DNA of 64,000 nt. Origin: Candidatus Altimarinota bacterium. Lineage in GTDB: Bacteria; Patescibacteriota; Gracilibacteria; BD1-5; UBA2023. The notes beneath the pieces were generated by a model. That model did no database searches. It saw only the letters and a program-made list of their open reading frames with translations, and was not told the DNA's origin. A program made the translations under genes and the position numbers. This document shows, one piece after another, positions 9,861 to 18,836 of this stretch. The stretch's first letter is position 1. Every line of letters starts with the position of its first letter. Location: assembly GCA_014377305.1 (NCBI GenBank), contig JACMPW010000008.1, positions 1-64,000 on the forward strand. The letters run 5' to 3'.

Positions 9861-10904
9861 CTATTTCTTACTACATGTCGCCTTGTAGCTGTCGGCAAGA
9901 GATGTATTCTTCGCATAGGTTGCTATCACATACCCCTCACACGCTACTGCCGCAGAGAGCTGATTGATAGATTTGATACGCTCGATCTCAGCGAGAGCCT
10001 CATTGTACTTCGCAATGATGAAATAGGTACGATATCGGATACGCAGTACCTCGAGAGTTGGCGTATTAGCGAGTAACCAACTGTTCGAGAGAGATATTGT
10101 CGAGAGGAATCTCTTAGCAGTATATGCAGCCTCGATATCCGCATAGATCACAGTGGTGGCTCCAGTTGGCGCGATTACGGTCGTACCGCTGGCTGTAGTA
10201 GGAACAACAGGTGTCACGTTACGAGGATCAGCGATCCATGTTCGCTTGACTCCTGGGAATATATTTTTCCCGGTTTTGGTAGCATAGTATCCTGTGGTAC
10301 TATTGTATTCGAAAAATCCTATCAGCTTGCGAGCATAGGTAGTCTTATCGAACTGATAGAGGATCTTCGCATCATATATCCCAGTTCCTGATACTGATCC
10401 AGTATAGACGATATCGACGAATACATGATCGAGTGCTCCAGTAGCGACGAACTCATATCCTCAGATTCGAGCTCATTTTGGCATCGCATAGGCCTGTACT
10501 ATCTTATCCCACTCGGATATAATCCGCTTGATGAATCCAGCATATGTTATTCCATAATTCTTCTCGATACCCACATATGAAACCTCTCCACTCGTAGTCA
10601 CAGGTACCACAGGAGGTGCCACTAAGGCAACTGATCCGGTAGAACTAGCAGATGGCACTGATATCGTTGAGTTCCCATTATTTATTACAGTCTGGATAGC
10701 TCATGAGAAAAGTGCGAGTGGTATTTTGATATTTGCCTTTCGCATCTCCTCTCGGAGTATAGAGTTCTCAGCTTCGAGAGACTTGACACGAGAACCATAC
10801 TGATCAAGGAGGGCTTTGGCCTGAACAATAGGATCGAGATCGGCAGCTACGACACTCGTCAGGGACGATACCAGGATGAGAGCGACGAATATGATTTTTC
10901 GCAT
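9861..10904 (-). CDS. Secreted protein of unknown function
   Basis: 347 aa with a typical signal peptide (MRKIIFVALILVSSLTSVVA-AD). A short coiled-coil (LLDQYGSRVKSLEAENSILREEMRK) precedes a Ser/Thr/Val/Pro linker, a middle domain (IEKNYGITYAGFIKRIISEW ... TGYYATKTGKNIF) and a helical C-terminal domain with two Cys. UGA-Gly occurs near residues 68 and 143-147. No family recognised; it is most likely an envelope protein. The gene stands alone, divergent from rnpB. Confidence 0.7.
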
Positions 10905-11021
10905 ATATTATATGGGGGAAGGAGTAAAACTTGGAATCAGTATAGAGACGAATATCCAAAAATCAATTTTTTCGCCTCGGCAATCACACGATATTCACAG
11001 AAAAAGATTCACGAGCAAATA

Positions 11022-11049
11022 TTGCTTTTCTCTATTTTTTCTCTATACT
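11022..11049 (+). promoter_or_regulatory. Promoter of rnpB
   Basis: TTGCTT (11022-11027), 16 bases, TATACT (11044-11049). The predicted start is about 7-10 bases downstream, just before the P1 stem of RNase P RNA. Confidence 0.7.
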
Positions 11050-11062
11050 CGACGACGACTCT

Positions 11063-11480
11063 CGGGAGGAGGAGACAGGTATACGCGTTCTGAGCAATCA
11101 GGATGAGGAAAGTCTGGACATCACTCCAAGGTGAGAAGAGCTAACGGCTCTGGCTCGGCAATATATATAAAATGTCGAGTACGGATAGTGCCACAGAGAC
11201 AATACTATCCCGAGCAATCGGGAGAAAGGTGAAAAGTCATCTGGTGTCATCGCACTTGATTACCTGGGCCCGCTCAGGTGTAAAGTGAAGTGGCTACAGA
11301 TGAATCCTACGAAAGTGGGAGTGGTAAACCCTCTCTGATGCAAGGAGAATGGTACTCAATATGATAATGTCTTAGAGCAGTCATAGAGAGTATACTCCGC
11401 TGGAGGTCATGGGCGACTGTGATCCTAGATAGATGTATACCGATATACAGAATCCGGCTTATTATCTCCTCCTCCGGGGA
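11063..11480 (+). ncRNA. rnpB: RNase P RNA, bacterial type
   Basis: Catalytic RNA that trims the 5' ends of tRNA precursors. The conserved 5' block GAGGAAAGTCTGGACATCAC (from about 11104) and the 3' block ACAGAATCCGGCTTAT (from about 11446) are both present. The ends pair as P1: GGAGGAGGAGA (11065-11075) with TCTCCTCCTCC (11465-11475). CAGATGAATCCTACG and GGTAAACCC are in the expected internal positions. Exact ends are estimated from P1. adk follows 30 bases later on the same strand. Confidence 0.93.
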
Positions 11481-11511
11481 GTCAACTTTTATCAAAATCT
11501 ACAATCCATAT

Positions 11512-12135
11512 ATGTCCCATATCATGCTCATCGGTATCCAGGGTTCTGGCAAAGGAACACAAGCCCGCAAGATCCTCGAACACTCAGATGTCTATACCCT
11601 ATTTGAAATGGGAACAGAGCTCCGCAAATTCGCAAAATCAGGTACGATAGAGTGAGATGAGACTCGTCGGTGTATCGAGGCAGGACTCAAGGCTCCGACG
11701 AGTGCTGTCGTCGCCATGGCAGAGGCATATGTGGCAACCAACAAGGACAAAAAAATACTCCTCGACGGAGTCATCCGCAGTGCAGAACAAAATACTGCTC
11801 TCGAGCCCATATTCGGTGACTTCATCGTGATCTATCTCGATCTGGATGTAGAGATGGCTGTCGCTCGCCTCGGTGGTCGCCGTATAGACCCGATTACGAG
11901 TGAGACATTCCCATCCAGTTACAAGGGAGAAACCAACCCGAAAACTGGCAACAAGCTCGTAGTTCGAGCTGATGATACGGAGGATGCTATCAGATCTCGT
12001 ATCAGCTGGTCGATCGCAGATACTCTCCCACTCATCGATACATGGGAAGCAAACGGGCACAGGATATACAAAATTGATGCGAGTCAGAGTGAGGAAGAGA
12101 TATTCACTGAGATAGAGAAAGTAATCATGAAATAG
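11512..12135 (+). CDS. adk: Adenylate kinase
   Basis: 207 aa enzyme converting ATP + AMP to 2 ADP. P-loop IGIQGSGKGTQ (residues 8-18), AMP-binding FEMGTELRKFAKSGTIEGDE, substrate-helix motif LLDGVIRSAEQ (canonical DGFPR changed to DGVIR), YLDLDVEMAVARLGGRR and the GETNP/VRADDTEDAIRSR region. The Gly in TIEGDE is encoded by UGA, a clear code-25 diagnostic. The lid has no zinc-binding Cys. ATG 11512 is used; ATG 11524 (MLIGIQG) is an alternative. Confidence 0.95.
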
Positions 12136-12137
12136 TA

Positions 12138-12164
12138 AAAGCGTCCCACAATGGGACGCTTTAT
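12138..12164 (+). terminator. Terminator after adk
   Basis: GCGTCCCA (12141-12148) pairs with TGGGACGC (12152-12159), followed by TTTATTCTTTT. It sits six bases after the adk stop. Confidence 0.85.
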
Positions 12165-12204
12165 TCTTTTGTGTTTTAGCTCATTATCTATATTCTCATA
12201 TCTT

Positions 12205-13470
12205 ATGACGGATCACTACTATATCCATATCCCGTTCTGCCGACAACGATGTCCGTATTGCAAGTTCGCACTTACCCCTGTTTTCAATGAATTCAATAAA
12301 CGGAAATATATCGAGTATCTGAAAAAAGAGATACGAGAATATTTTACTGTTCCCCTTTCATTCTGCGAATTTTGAGGATCTGTCAGTGCAGATTTTCGTG
12401 AAAAATCTCAAATTGTTTGACCCCGTGGCTTCCTAGAACGGGGGGGTTTTTGAGATTTAGAAAATCAAACTGGAAATAGATACCAAAATGAAGTAGAAGA
12501 AAGTAAGACTTTTGATACTTTTGGTCACAAAAGTATGGAAAATAGTATCTGAAAGATACACAAGAAAACCATCTATTTCGGATGATGAACCCCCTCAATC
12601 CTATCTCAGTCTGAGACTCAAGAGATTTTGGAATGTTTCCCTTTTTATAGAGAATCAGATATTGAGATCACCATAGAGATGAATCCTGAGGATATCACAC
12701 CTGAATACATTGCTGGAATTCTCACACTCGGGATTATCAGAATCTCACTTGGCATACAGACACTGAATGAAAAGAGTTTAAAAGAAATTCATAGAAGCGA
12801 TAGAAATATGATTTTCGGTGCACTTGAAAGTATTAATCCTGAAATCAAAAAATCAAATAATAATATCTCTCTCAATCTCGACTTTATCCTCGGTCTTCCT
12901 TTTGTGAAACCTGGAGAGACATTAGCAGGAATCCGCGAACTCCATAAGCGGTTCCCATATATCACTCATACGAGTGTCTATATGCTCGAAGATGAGTCTT
13001 ATCCAAAACACTGGAGAGAAAATTCAATCACAGAAGATGAGATGCAGAGTGATTTCATCGCGATAATGGAATACTTTAAGACTATCTGATGGCACCATTA
13101 TGAGCTCTCGAATTGGGCTCGACCAGAGTATGAGTCAGTGCATAATCAGGCATACTGGGATCACTCAGATACGAGAGGATTCGGACTCTCTGCTGCATCA
13201 TATGAATGAGGACAGCGGTGGAACAACTCGAGTTCATTTACTGGGTACTACGGATCAAGAAGGGACAATGAAGAATCACTGACACCAGAGCAGATAGTTA
13301 TGGAACAGATGATGTTCTGACTCCGTAGAGATGGATGGGACTATGATAAGGGATCAAAAAAACTTGATACACTCATCACGGGTTGACTTCTCGAAATCCA
13401 TGAAAACCGAATAAAACCAACAAAAACTTGAATTTTTGTGATTGATCATATACTGTCGGAGTTGATATAA
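12205..13470 (+). CDS. hemW: HemW-like radical SAM protein (coproporphyrinogen III oxidase-like) with a palindromic insertion
   Basis: 421 aa. Radical SAM cluster motif YIHIPFCRQRCPYCKF near the N-terminus, then KTIYFGGGTPSIL, ITIEMNPEDIT, ISLGIQTLNEKSL, NLDFILGLP and YELSNWARP, all HemW landmarks. HemW is a heme chaperone, and no heme pathway gene is in view. Between EIREYF (about residue 48) and KTIYFGGG (about residue 124) lie about 70 extra residues encoded by DNA with two hairpins; the frame stays open only with UGA as Gly (CEFGG, VGPRG, GFGD). The reduced C-terminus ends HILSELI. Confidence 0.85.
12403..12536. repeat. Two-hairpin palindromic segment inside hemW
   Basis: Outer arms AAATCTCAAA (12403-12412) and TTTGAGATTT (12449-12458) enclose ACCCCGT (12420-12426) / ACGGGG (12438-12443). 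A second perfect hairpin, ATACTTTTG-GTCA-CAAAAGTAT, spans 12515-12536. The segment resembles an inserted palindromic element that stayed in frame. Confidence 0.65.
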
Positions 13471-13510
13471 GATATATAGCTTCTGTACTTCAGACAACAT
13501 AAAAAATATT

Positions 13511-13600
13511 CAAAAACGAGAGTATCGAGGCAGAAAAATTTTTCGCAGTGAGTTTATCGAGATATAAATGAACGAGAAATAAATTTTTCTAACAAAGATA
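13511..13600 (+). repeat. Dispersed intergenic repeat, copy B
   Basis: CAAAAACGAG...GAGGCAGAAAAATTTTTCG...GTGAGTTTATCGA, then GAGAAATAAATTTTTCTAAC at the right end. It matches copies A, C and D. It lies between the end of hemW and tRNA-Thr. Confidence 0.7.
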
Positions 13601-13623
13601 ATCGATGTTTTCCAAATTTTAAT

Positions 13624-13698
13624 GCCGCCATAGCTCAGTGGTAGAGCACTTCATTGGTAATGAAGAGGTCTCGGGTTCAAGTCCCGATGGTGGCTCCA
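13624..13698 (+). tRNA. tRNA-Thr (anticodon GGU) with encoded CCA
   Basis: Acceptor GCCGCCA (13624-13630) pairs with TGGTGGC (13688-13694); D-arm TAGCTCAGTGGTAGAGCA; anticodon stem CTTCA/TGAAG with loop TTGGTAA (anticodon GGT, 13656-13658); T-arm CGGGTTCAAGTCCCG. Discriminator U and genomic CCA at 13696-13698. Confidence 0.95.
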
Positions 13699-13824
13699 GT
13701 ATATTTTCAAACATCGGGTAGTTGAATCCGAATTGTGCTCGAGACCTGACCCAAGTCAGGTCTCTACGATGAGGAGAGGCGGGTCGCGGACGGAGGAGCG
13801 ACCAAGTCCCGATGGTGGCTCCAG
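13678..13824 (+). repeat. Duplicated tRNA-Thr 3' end flanking a 103-base spacer with a perfect hairpin
   Basis: The 22 bases from 13678 to 13699 (CAAGTCCCGATGGTGGCTCC then AG) recur identically at 13803-13824. Between them, GAGACCTGAC (13741-13750), loop CCAA and GTCAGGTCTC (13755-13764) form a perfect 10-bp stem. Direct repeats of a tRNA 3' end are the usual scar of site-specific integration; here the interval is too short to hold a gene. Confidence 0.7.
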
Positions 13825-13832
13825 CTTTTCTT

Positions 13833-13887
13833 TTGACATTTTTGACTTTTCTCTATAATCATCTCCATTAATCCGCTTCGGCGGATT
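13833..13887 (+). promoter_or_regulatory. Promoter and leader hairpin before secE-nusG
   Basis: TTGACA (13833-13838), 15 bases, TATAAT (13854-13859). About 10 bases on, AATCCGC-TTCG-GCGGATT (13870-13887) followed by TTAAAA makes a UUCG tetraloop hairpin at the very 5' end of the predicted mRNA; it could stabilise the leader or attenuate transcription. Confidence 0.6.
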
Positions 13888-13966
13888 TTAAAATGCTTTG
13901 ACGAAAAGAGGAAATTCTATATACTCTTCCCTATTCTATCTCGTCTATTTTTTATTTCACTTTCCT

Positions 13967-14281
13967 ATGTCCAATTTTATCACTGAGGCTAACACCGAGC
14001 TCGAACATGTCGTCTGGCCGACTCCTGCCGAGAACAAAAAATATATGATGTACACGGTCGGTGTCATCGTAGTACTTGGGATTTTTCTCGCGGTACTCGG
14101 ATATAGCATCACCAATGGACTCAAACTCGCCAGAGATCAATTCCCTCATGATGTAGCTCCTACAGCTACTGTAAGTGGTGAGGATACTATGAGTCAGGCT
14201 GACCTCGACAAGCTCCTGAAAAATATCCAAGTCCAAACTGGTGCAACCGCATCAGGATCCAAGACTGGAACCGGCAAATAA
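13967..14281 (+). CDS. secE: Preprotein translocase subunit SecE
   Basis: 104 aa. FITEANTELEHVVWPTPAENKKYMMYTVGVIVVLGIFLAVLGYSI is the conserved amphipathic helix and single membrane segment (about residues 5-48) of SecE, which clamps SecY in the Sec channel. After the membrane helix it carries an unusual ~50-residue Ser/Thr/Gly-rich tail (DVAPTATVSGEDTMSQADL ... GSKTGTGK). The location immediately before nusG is the classic arrangement. The ATG gives the family length N-terminus. Confidence 0.92.
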   Translation: MSNFITEANTELEHVVWPTPAENKKYMMYTVGVIVVLGIFLAVLGYSITNGLKLARDQFPHDVAPTATVSGEDTMSQADLDKLLKNIQVQTGATASGSKTGTGK

Positions 14282-14326
14282 GCTGCCCTATTATTCCAAT
14301 TATTACCTTACCAATCACCAACAACT

Positions 14327-14878
14327 ATGTTCGACCTCCTGACTACAAAAGAAGAATGAGAATGGTATGTGATCCGTGTGATCTCAGGAACTGAGGACAA
14401 TGTCCGATCCTCTCTGATGCAGCGGCGTGAGGCATTTGGCCTCGAGCAATATATCATCGATGTATTCATCCCAACACACGATAGTGTGACCGTCCGCAAA
14501 GGTGGAGAAAAAGTAAAACGCAAAAAAAATATATTTCCAGGATATATCCTCGTACGTATGATAGTGACCAATGAGAGTTGGTATATCGTCCGCAACACTC
14601 CGAATGTGACAGGATTTCTCGGAGCAGGTACTGTCCCAGTTCCAGTCCGTGGAGAGGAGCTCGAGCAGCTCAAGGGTATCCTCGAAGAGAAGAGTGAAGA
14701 GTACAAGACCAATATGCAAGTCGGTGAATTCGTCACTATCGGATCTGGTCCGTTCGAGGGCAGCGAAGGCAAGATCGTCGAGATCAACAAACAAAAAGGT
14801 CTCGTCAAAGTCATGGTCAATCTCCTCGGTCGTGAGACCCCTGTGGAGATCGAGTTCTCGAGTATCGCCAAGAAATAA
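14327..14878 (+). CDS. nusG: Transcription antitermination factor NusG
   Basis: 183 aa. NGN domain (EWYVIRVISGTEDNV ... VFIPTHDSVTVRKGGEKVKRKKNIFPGYILV ... VRNTPNVTGFLG) and C-terminal KOW domain (VGEFVTIGSGPFEGSEGKIVEI). NusG binds RNA polymerase and couples it to Rho or the ribosome. UGA-Gly occurs just before EWYVIR, so the start must be ATG 14327 rather than an internal Met. Confidence 0.96.
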
Positions 14879-14890
14879 TTATCTCTCCTT

Positions 14891-15595
14891 ATGCGTATAG
14901 CACTGATCACTCTTGCTGTTGCGAGTCTTGCCTTTATTGGGAGTATTATTTGGATTTTTGCTCAGCGAAATGGTGTCGATCTCATCCCAACTCAGAATAC
15001 CTCAAGTGTGAAAATCTCAAGTGAAACAGCTGCAATCGAGATACTCAGATCTCAGTGGAAAACAGAGGATCGTATCAAGGAACTAGAGGCAAAAGTAGAT
15101 CTACTCTCAGGGAAAAATCCGATATCAACTCAAGTTTCACTGCCCACCAATACTGGTACCACGAACTCGATCAACTCTGGATCAACAACTCAGTCAGGGA
15201 CAACTCCTATTATCATACCGATATCTGCGAAGTTCCTGACAAAAGTAATCTCTAAGATGAATCTGACGCTCGACAAAAACAATGGCATATACGGTCTCTA
15301 TACATTTGATGCAAGTACTATCTACTCGACCTATACAGATATAAAATCTGGTATCATCATCATAGCAACACGAACTCCATATTCTGCCTGGCTTGCTAAC
15401 TGGAGAGCAATCGATAAGTCACTCTTCATCGTCAACGAGTCAAAAACATTTCCATTTGCAAGTTTCTATCTCAACCCTCCTCGTGAGGATAACATTATCA
15501 GGATAGTGATGCAAGTAGAGACTCAGACGCTCCTTATATCCATACCCAAGTCGAGATTCCCAGAGTTCAAAACCATGATGACTAAAGAAAAGTAA
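14891..15595 (+). CDS. Membrane-anchored protein of unknown function
   Basis: 234 aa. One N-terminal membrane helix (IALITLAVASLAFIGSIIWIF), a short coiled coil (WKTEDRIKELEAKVDLLSG, about residues 55-75), a Thr/Ser-rich linker and a ~120-residue C-terminal domain starting near FLTKVISKMNLTLD. No in-frame UGA and no known motif. It starts 12 bases after nusG, so it may be co-transcribed. The topology suggests a mostly extracytoplasmic domain. Confidence 0.7.
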   Translation: MRIALITLAVASLAFIGSIIWIFAQRNGVDLIPTQNTSSVKISSETAAIEILRSQWKTEDRIKELEAKVDLLSGKNPISTQVSLPTNTGTTNSINSGSTTQSGTTPIIIPISAKFLTKVISKMNLTLDKNNGIYGLYTFDASTIYSTYTDIKSGIIIIATRTPYSAWLANWRAIDKSLFIVNESKTFPFASFYLNPPREDNIIRIVMQVETQTLLISIPKSRFPEFKTMMTKEK

Positions 15596-15644
15596 CTGAA
15601 TAGCAAACACTAGCAAAAACACACTATACCTTCTCTCCTAGAGA

Positions 15645-15667
15645 GATTCTCACCCAAAGTGAGAATC
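15645..15667 (+). terminator. Hairpin between the membrane-anchored gene and greA
   Basis: GATTCTCAC-CCAAA-GTGAGAATC is a perfect 9-bp stem without a T run. It may be a processing or stability element rather than a terminator. Confidence 0.4.
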
Positions 15668-15721
15668 CAACGAACATTCTCTATACGACTCATTCTATCC
15701 CCTCCTAACCCACTCACTCCT

Positions 15722-16198
15722 ATGGCTGATAAATCAATCCTCCTCACCCGCGATGGTCTCACAGAACTCCAGAACGAACTACGAATACTGCGAGAAGTAA
15801 CTCGCGTAGAGATAGCAGCCAAACTCAAAGAGGCTATATCATATGGGGATCTCTCTGAAAATGCTGAGTATCAAGCAGCTCGTGATGACCAAGCCCAAGC
15901 AGAGCTCCGTATTGCTGAACTCGAAGAGATGCTCAAGCCAGGATCATATGAGATCATCGATGAAAAGAAAAAGAAAACTGGCATCAATGTCGGATCAGTC
16001 GTAACCCTAGAGGATACTGAGAAAAAAGAAACTATCACCTATACGATCGTCGGTTCACAAGAAGCAAGTATCCTCGATGGCAAAATCAGTAACGAGTCAC
16101 CTATTGGTAGGTCTCTTATAGGCAAAAATACTGGAGATACTGTGACCGTCATCGCACCATCTGGTAAAACTGAGTATTCTATTATCCGTGTTGCATAA
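15722..16198 (+). CDS. greA: Transcript cleavage factor GreA
   Basis: 158 aa, normal length. The N-terminal coiled coil contains LTRDGLTELQNELRIL and YGDLSENAEYQAARDDQAQ, whose acidic tip enters the RNA polymerase secondary channel; the C-terminal FKBP-like half has NVGSVVTLEDTEKKE, SNESPIGRSLIGKNTGD and VIAPSG. It rescues backtracked polymerase. The next gene starts one base after the stop. Confidence 0.96.
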   Translation: MADKSILLTRDGLTELQNELRILREVTRVEIAAKLKEAISYGDLSENAEYQAARDDQAQAELRIAELEEMLKPGSYEIIDEKKKKTGINVGSVVTLEDTEKKETITYTIVGSQEASILDGKISNESPIGRSLIGKNTGDTVTVIAPSGKTEYSIIRVA

Positions 16199-16199
16199 T

Positions 16200-16628
16200 A
16201 TGTTCACAAGTATTCATACATTTCTCGAGACACATACGATCATCATACCGTTTGTATCACTCATAGTTGCCATAGTAGTGAAGTGAGTTGTTCATGCACT
16301 CAAGGGACGATTCTCATTCGCGAGGATGTTTGGAAGTGGTGGTATGCCATCAGCTCATTCGACATTTGTCATCGCACTTTCTACTGCGATGGGGCTCAAA
16401 TATGGACCATGGAGTGACGAATTCGCAATCTGTCTCGTCATCTCGATCATCATCATATATGATGCAATGAATGTGAGATATCAGGCAGGTCTCCACGCGA
16501 GAGTCCTCAATCGGCTCACTCCAGATGATGGACAGACGCTCAATGAATCTATGGGACATACACCGCTCGAGGCTCTCATCGGTGGTATTATCGGTTTCTT
16601 AACAGCAGTAGTGCTACTCGGTCTATAA
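16200..16628 (+). CDS. Divergent PAP2 family membrane protein (DUF212)
   Basis: 142 aa. FGSGGMPSAHSTFVIALSTAMG, IIIYDAMNVRYQAGLHARVLN and MGHTPLEALIGGIIGF are the DUF212 hallmarks, related to vanadium haloperoxidase/PAP2 phosphatases. Three to four membrane helices are predicted. A lipid-phosphate role is inferred from the fold, not demonstrated for the family. It sits between greA and rlmN with one and three base gaps, so the three are probably one transcript. Confidence 0.85.
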
Positions 16629-16631
16629 AAC

Positions 16632-17726
16632 ATGTTCTCCATCCACGACGAAGAAAAAATCATATCACTCCTCGAAGCCAACGGACACAAAAAATTCCGA
16701 TATGTACAGATAGAAAACGCGATCTACAAAAATCTCGTGACTAATTTTGATATGATCGATACATTGCCACAATCGATCCGCGATTTGCTCAAAGAAAATT
16801 GCTCATATAACTCACTCTCACTCCATAGTGAGAAGACGGATCCGGAGGGACAGACGACGAAGTTCCTCTTCACAACACATGATGGCAAGATGATCGAGGC
16901 GGTGATCATGCGTCATCTTTCAGGTCGCAATACTCTCTGCGTCAGCTCTCAGGCGGGTTGTCCTATGGCCTGTACATTCTGTGCGACGGGCAAGCTCGGA
17001 CTCATCCGCAATCTCACATTCGCGGAGATCATCGACCAGATCATGTGGGCAGTACATCATCTAGCGAAAGAAGATAAAAAGCTCCGAAATATAGTCTATA
17101 TGGGTATGGGTGAGCCACTTCTCAACTATGGTGAAGTGAGTAAATCGATCCATATCGCCTGTTGTCAAAAAAAACTCGATCTCTCCAACCGTCGTATCAC
17201 CGTCTCAACTTGTGGTATTGCTCCGCGTATTATCGACTTCGCTCGGGATTTTCCCCAGGTATCTCTCGCGATCTCACTCCACGCTCCGAACGATGAGGCC
17301 AGGAAGAAAATCATGCCCGTCGAGAATACCTATCCGATCGATGTCCTCTTCTCTGCAATAGACGAGTATGTAGAGATCACGAATAAGAGGATATTCTATG
17401 AATATATCATGATAAACGGCGTCACAGATCGTCTCGAATACGCGAAAGAGCTCGGTGAGCTCCTCAAATGACGACTCGCTCATGTCAACTTCATCCCGTA
17501 CAATCCAGGAGAAGGCACTGATAGCAATGGATACCTCCCGACATCGAAGATGATGATCAAAAAATTCCAGGATACTCTCGACCGCTATGGGATACCATCG
17601 ACTGTCCGTCACACGATGGGCGATGATATCGATGCGGCGTGTGGACAGCTCGCACTCAAAGAAGAGGGCAAGTCACTCGCTACAGAGGTCGGTCGCACTC
17701 TCGGGAAAACAACGAACAAAATATAA
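16632..17726 (+). CDS. rlmN: 23S rRNA (adenine2503-C2)/tRNA methyltransferase RlmN
   Basis: 364 aa radical SAM methylase. The cluster motif CPMACTFCATG (CxxxCxxC, about residues 110-117), the SQAGC lead-in, NIVYMGMGEPLLNY, ITVSTCGIAPRI, SLHAPNDEARKKIMP and the C-terminal IPSTVRHTMGDDIDAACGQL carrying the second catalytic Cys are all visible. UGA-Gly occurs once (ELLK-G-RLAHVNFIPYNP), joining what would be two fragments in the standard code. Confidence 0.96.
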
Positions 17727-17734
17727 TACTCTCT

Positions 17735-18058
17735 ATGGATATATCTGATCTCATATCTCCTACTCTTGTAGCAAAAGAAAAACCATCACGCAAGGCACAA
17801 CAACGAGAGGCTCGTCGAGCCAAGATGATAGAAAAGGCAAAACGAAAGGTCAAAGTCGCCAAAAAAGCGGAACGCAAACTCGTAGTAAAGGCAGAGCGAG
17901 TCAAGGCAAACAAGCGAGAAAATAGCAAACGCAAACTCGTAAAAAAAATCCAAGCGAGAGAAGAAGCCGGTACGCTCAAGCAAAGTGATACTCCAGTCTC
18001 CAAGCCTGAGAAAAAAGTATTCGTCAAAGATAATTTCTGAATACCTCAGAAGAAATAA
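17735..18058 (+). CDS. Small basic coiled-coil protein, unknown function
   Basis: 107 aa, about one third Lys/Arg; residues 20-85 are KAERKLVVKAERVKANKREN-like helix. After DISDLISPTLVAKEKP there is no recognisable motif. The frame crosses one UGA (DNF-G-IPQKK) before TAA. Likely nucleic-acid or ribosome associated by charge only. It closes the greA-rlmN gene string. Confidence 0.6.
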
Positions 18059-18096
18059 AAAAATCCTCATTGCGAATACTCGCAATGAGGATTTTT
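18059..18096 (+). terminator. Strong bidirectional terminator
   Basis: ATCCTCATTGCGA and TCGCAATGAGGAT form a 13-bp perfect stem with A and T runs on either side, between the convergent genes ending at 18058 and 18101. Confidence 0.9.
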
Positions 18097-18100
18097 ACTT

Positions 18101-18708
18101 TTATATCCTAGATCTATTGATAACTGTAGTAGTCATATATTGAGGAATACTAGAATTTATCTTTGTGGTCAAGTCTGTAGCTATATTGCACTGCTTCCAG
18201 AGTCAAAAACTATATTGAGATGCAATTTCTTGCATATGATTATAGTTTTTGCTCATACTTGGCGGTACCATAGAAAAATTCGTCCAACTAAATGCTATTC
18301 ATCTCATAATCATCATCTGCCCCATATCTACACGAGTTTCAGTATCAATGAGCTGTACGAGATTCCTACATCATTTGAAGGAATCTTTACAGAGGTCATT
18401 TCAATAAAAAATCACTTCGTATATCCTCTGTTTCTTTTTTTTATATATGATTTTGCCTCATCATAATAACACTTACCTCACTCTGTATGATAGTTATAAT
18501 CTGGAGTATTAACTCAGATGAGCCGTACATCATGATAGTATCCACTAGAACAATCTATATCAAAAGTATCACCATCATCTATATTACCAATCTTGCATAT
18601 ATCATGCTTTCCTGTTTTTTGTATCTCAATGGGTTTGAGTTGATCGAGTGTTACTCACTGAGAAGTACAATACACAAAACAAAGGAGGGATAAAATGATT
18701 TTTCTCAT
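18101..18708 (-). pseudogene. Secreted micrococcal-nuclease-like (SNase) gene with a -1 frameshift at an A8 run
   Basis: The N-terminal frame encodes a signal peptide (MRKIILSLLCFVYCTSQG) and NIDDGDTFDIDCSS...VRLIGVNTPDYNYH, the SNase active-site start. It runs to EAKSYIKK at an A8 run (minus strand; T8 on plus at 18435-18442). The homologous remainder (CRNLVQLIDTETRVDMGQMM ... SWTNFS ... IASQYSFGLW) continues in the -1 frame to TAA 18101-18103. Uncorrected, the first frame stops about 55 codons later at TAG. Total length 608 bases, one short of a whole number of codons. It may be a decaying gene, a homopolymer error, or a slippage-expressed gene. Confidence 0.75.
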
Positions 18709-18801
18709 ATATTAATATTATTTTTGATATATTATCATTAATATTAATTAATGTCAATTAATAAAATATATATTATATTTTTGTCAATTTCTGAGAATTT
18801 T

Positions 18802-18834
18802 TTGATTTTCTCGAGTATTTCCCTATACTATAAT
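18802..18834 (+). promoter_or_regulatory. Promoter giving a probably leaderless TPR mRNA
   Basis: TTGATT (18802-18807), 16 bases, TATACT (18824-18829), then 7 bases to the ATG at 18837, so the transcript would begin at or next to the start codon. The 100 bases upstream are extremely AT-rich. Confidence 0.6.
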
Positions 18835-18836
18835 TC

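Noticed and set aside
13700-13830. Second tRNA downstream of tRNA-Thr
   Set aside because: Only the 3' 22 bases recur; no 5' acceptor, D-arm or anticodon arm is present.
14308-14910. 200-aa minus-strand ORF
   Set aside because: It is antisense to nusG, which is conserved over its whole length.
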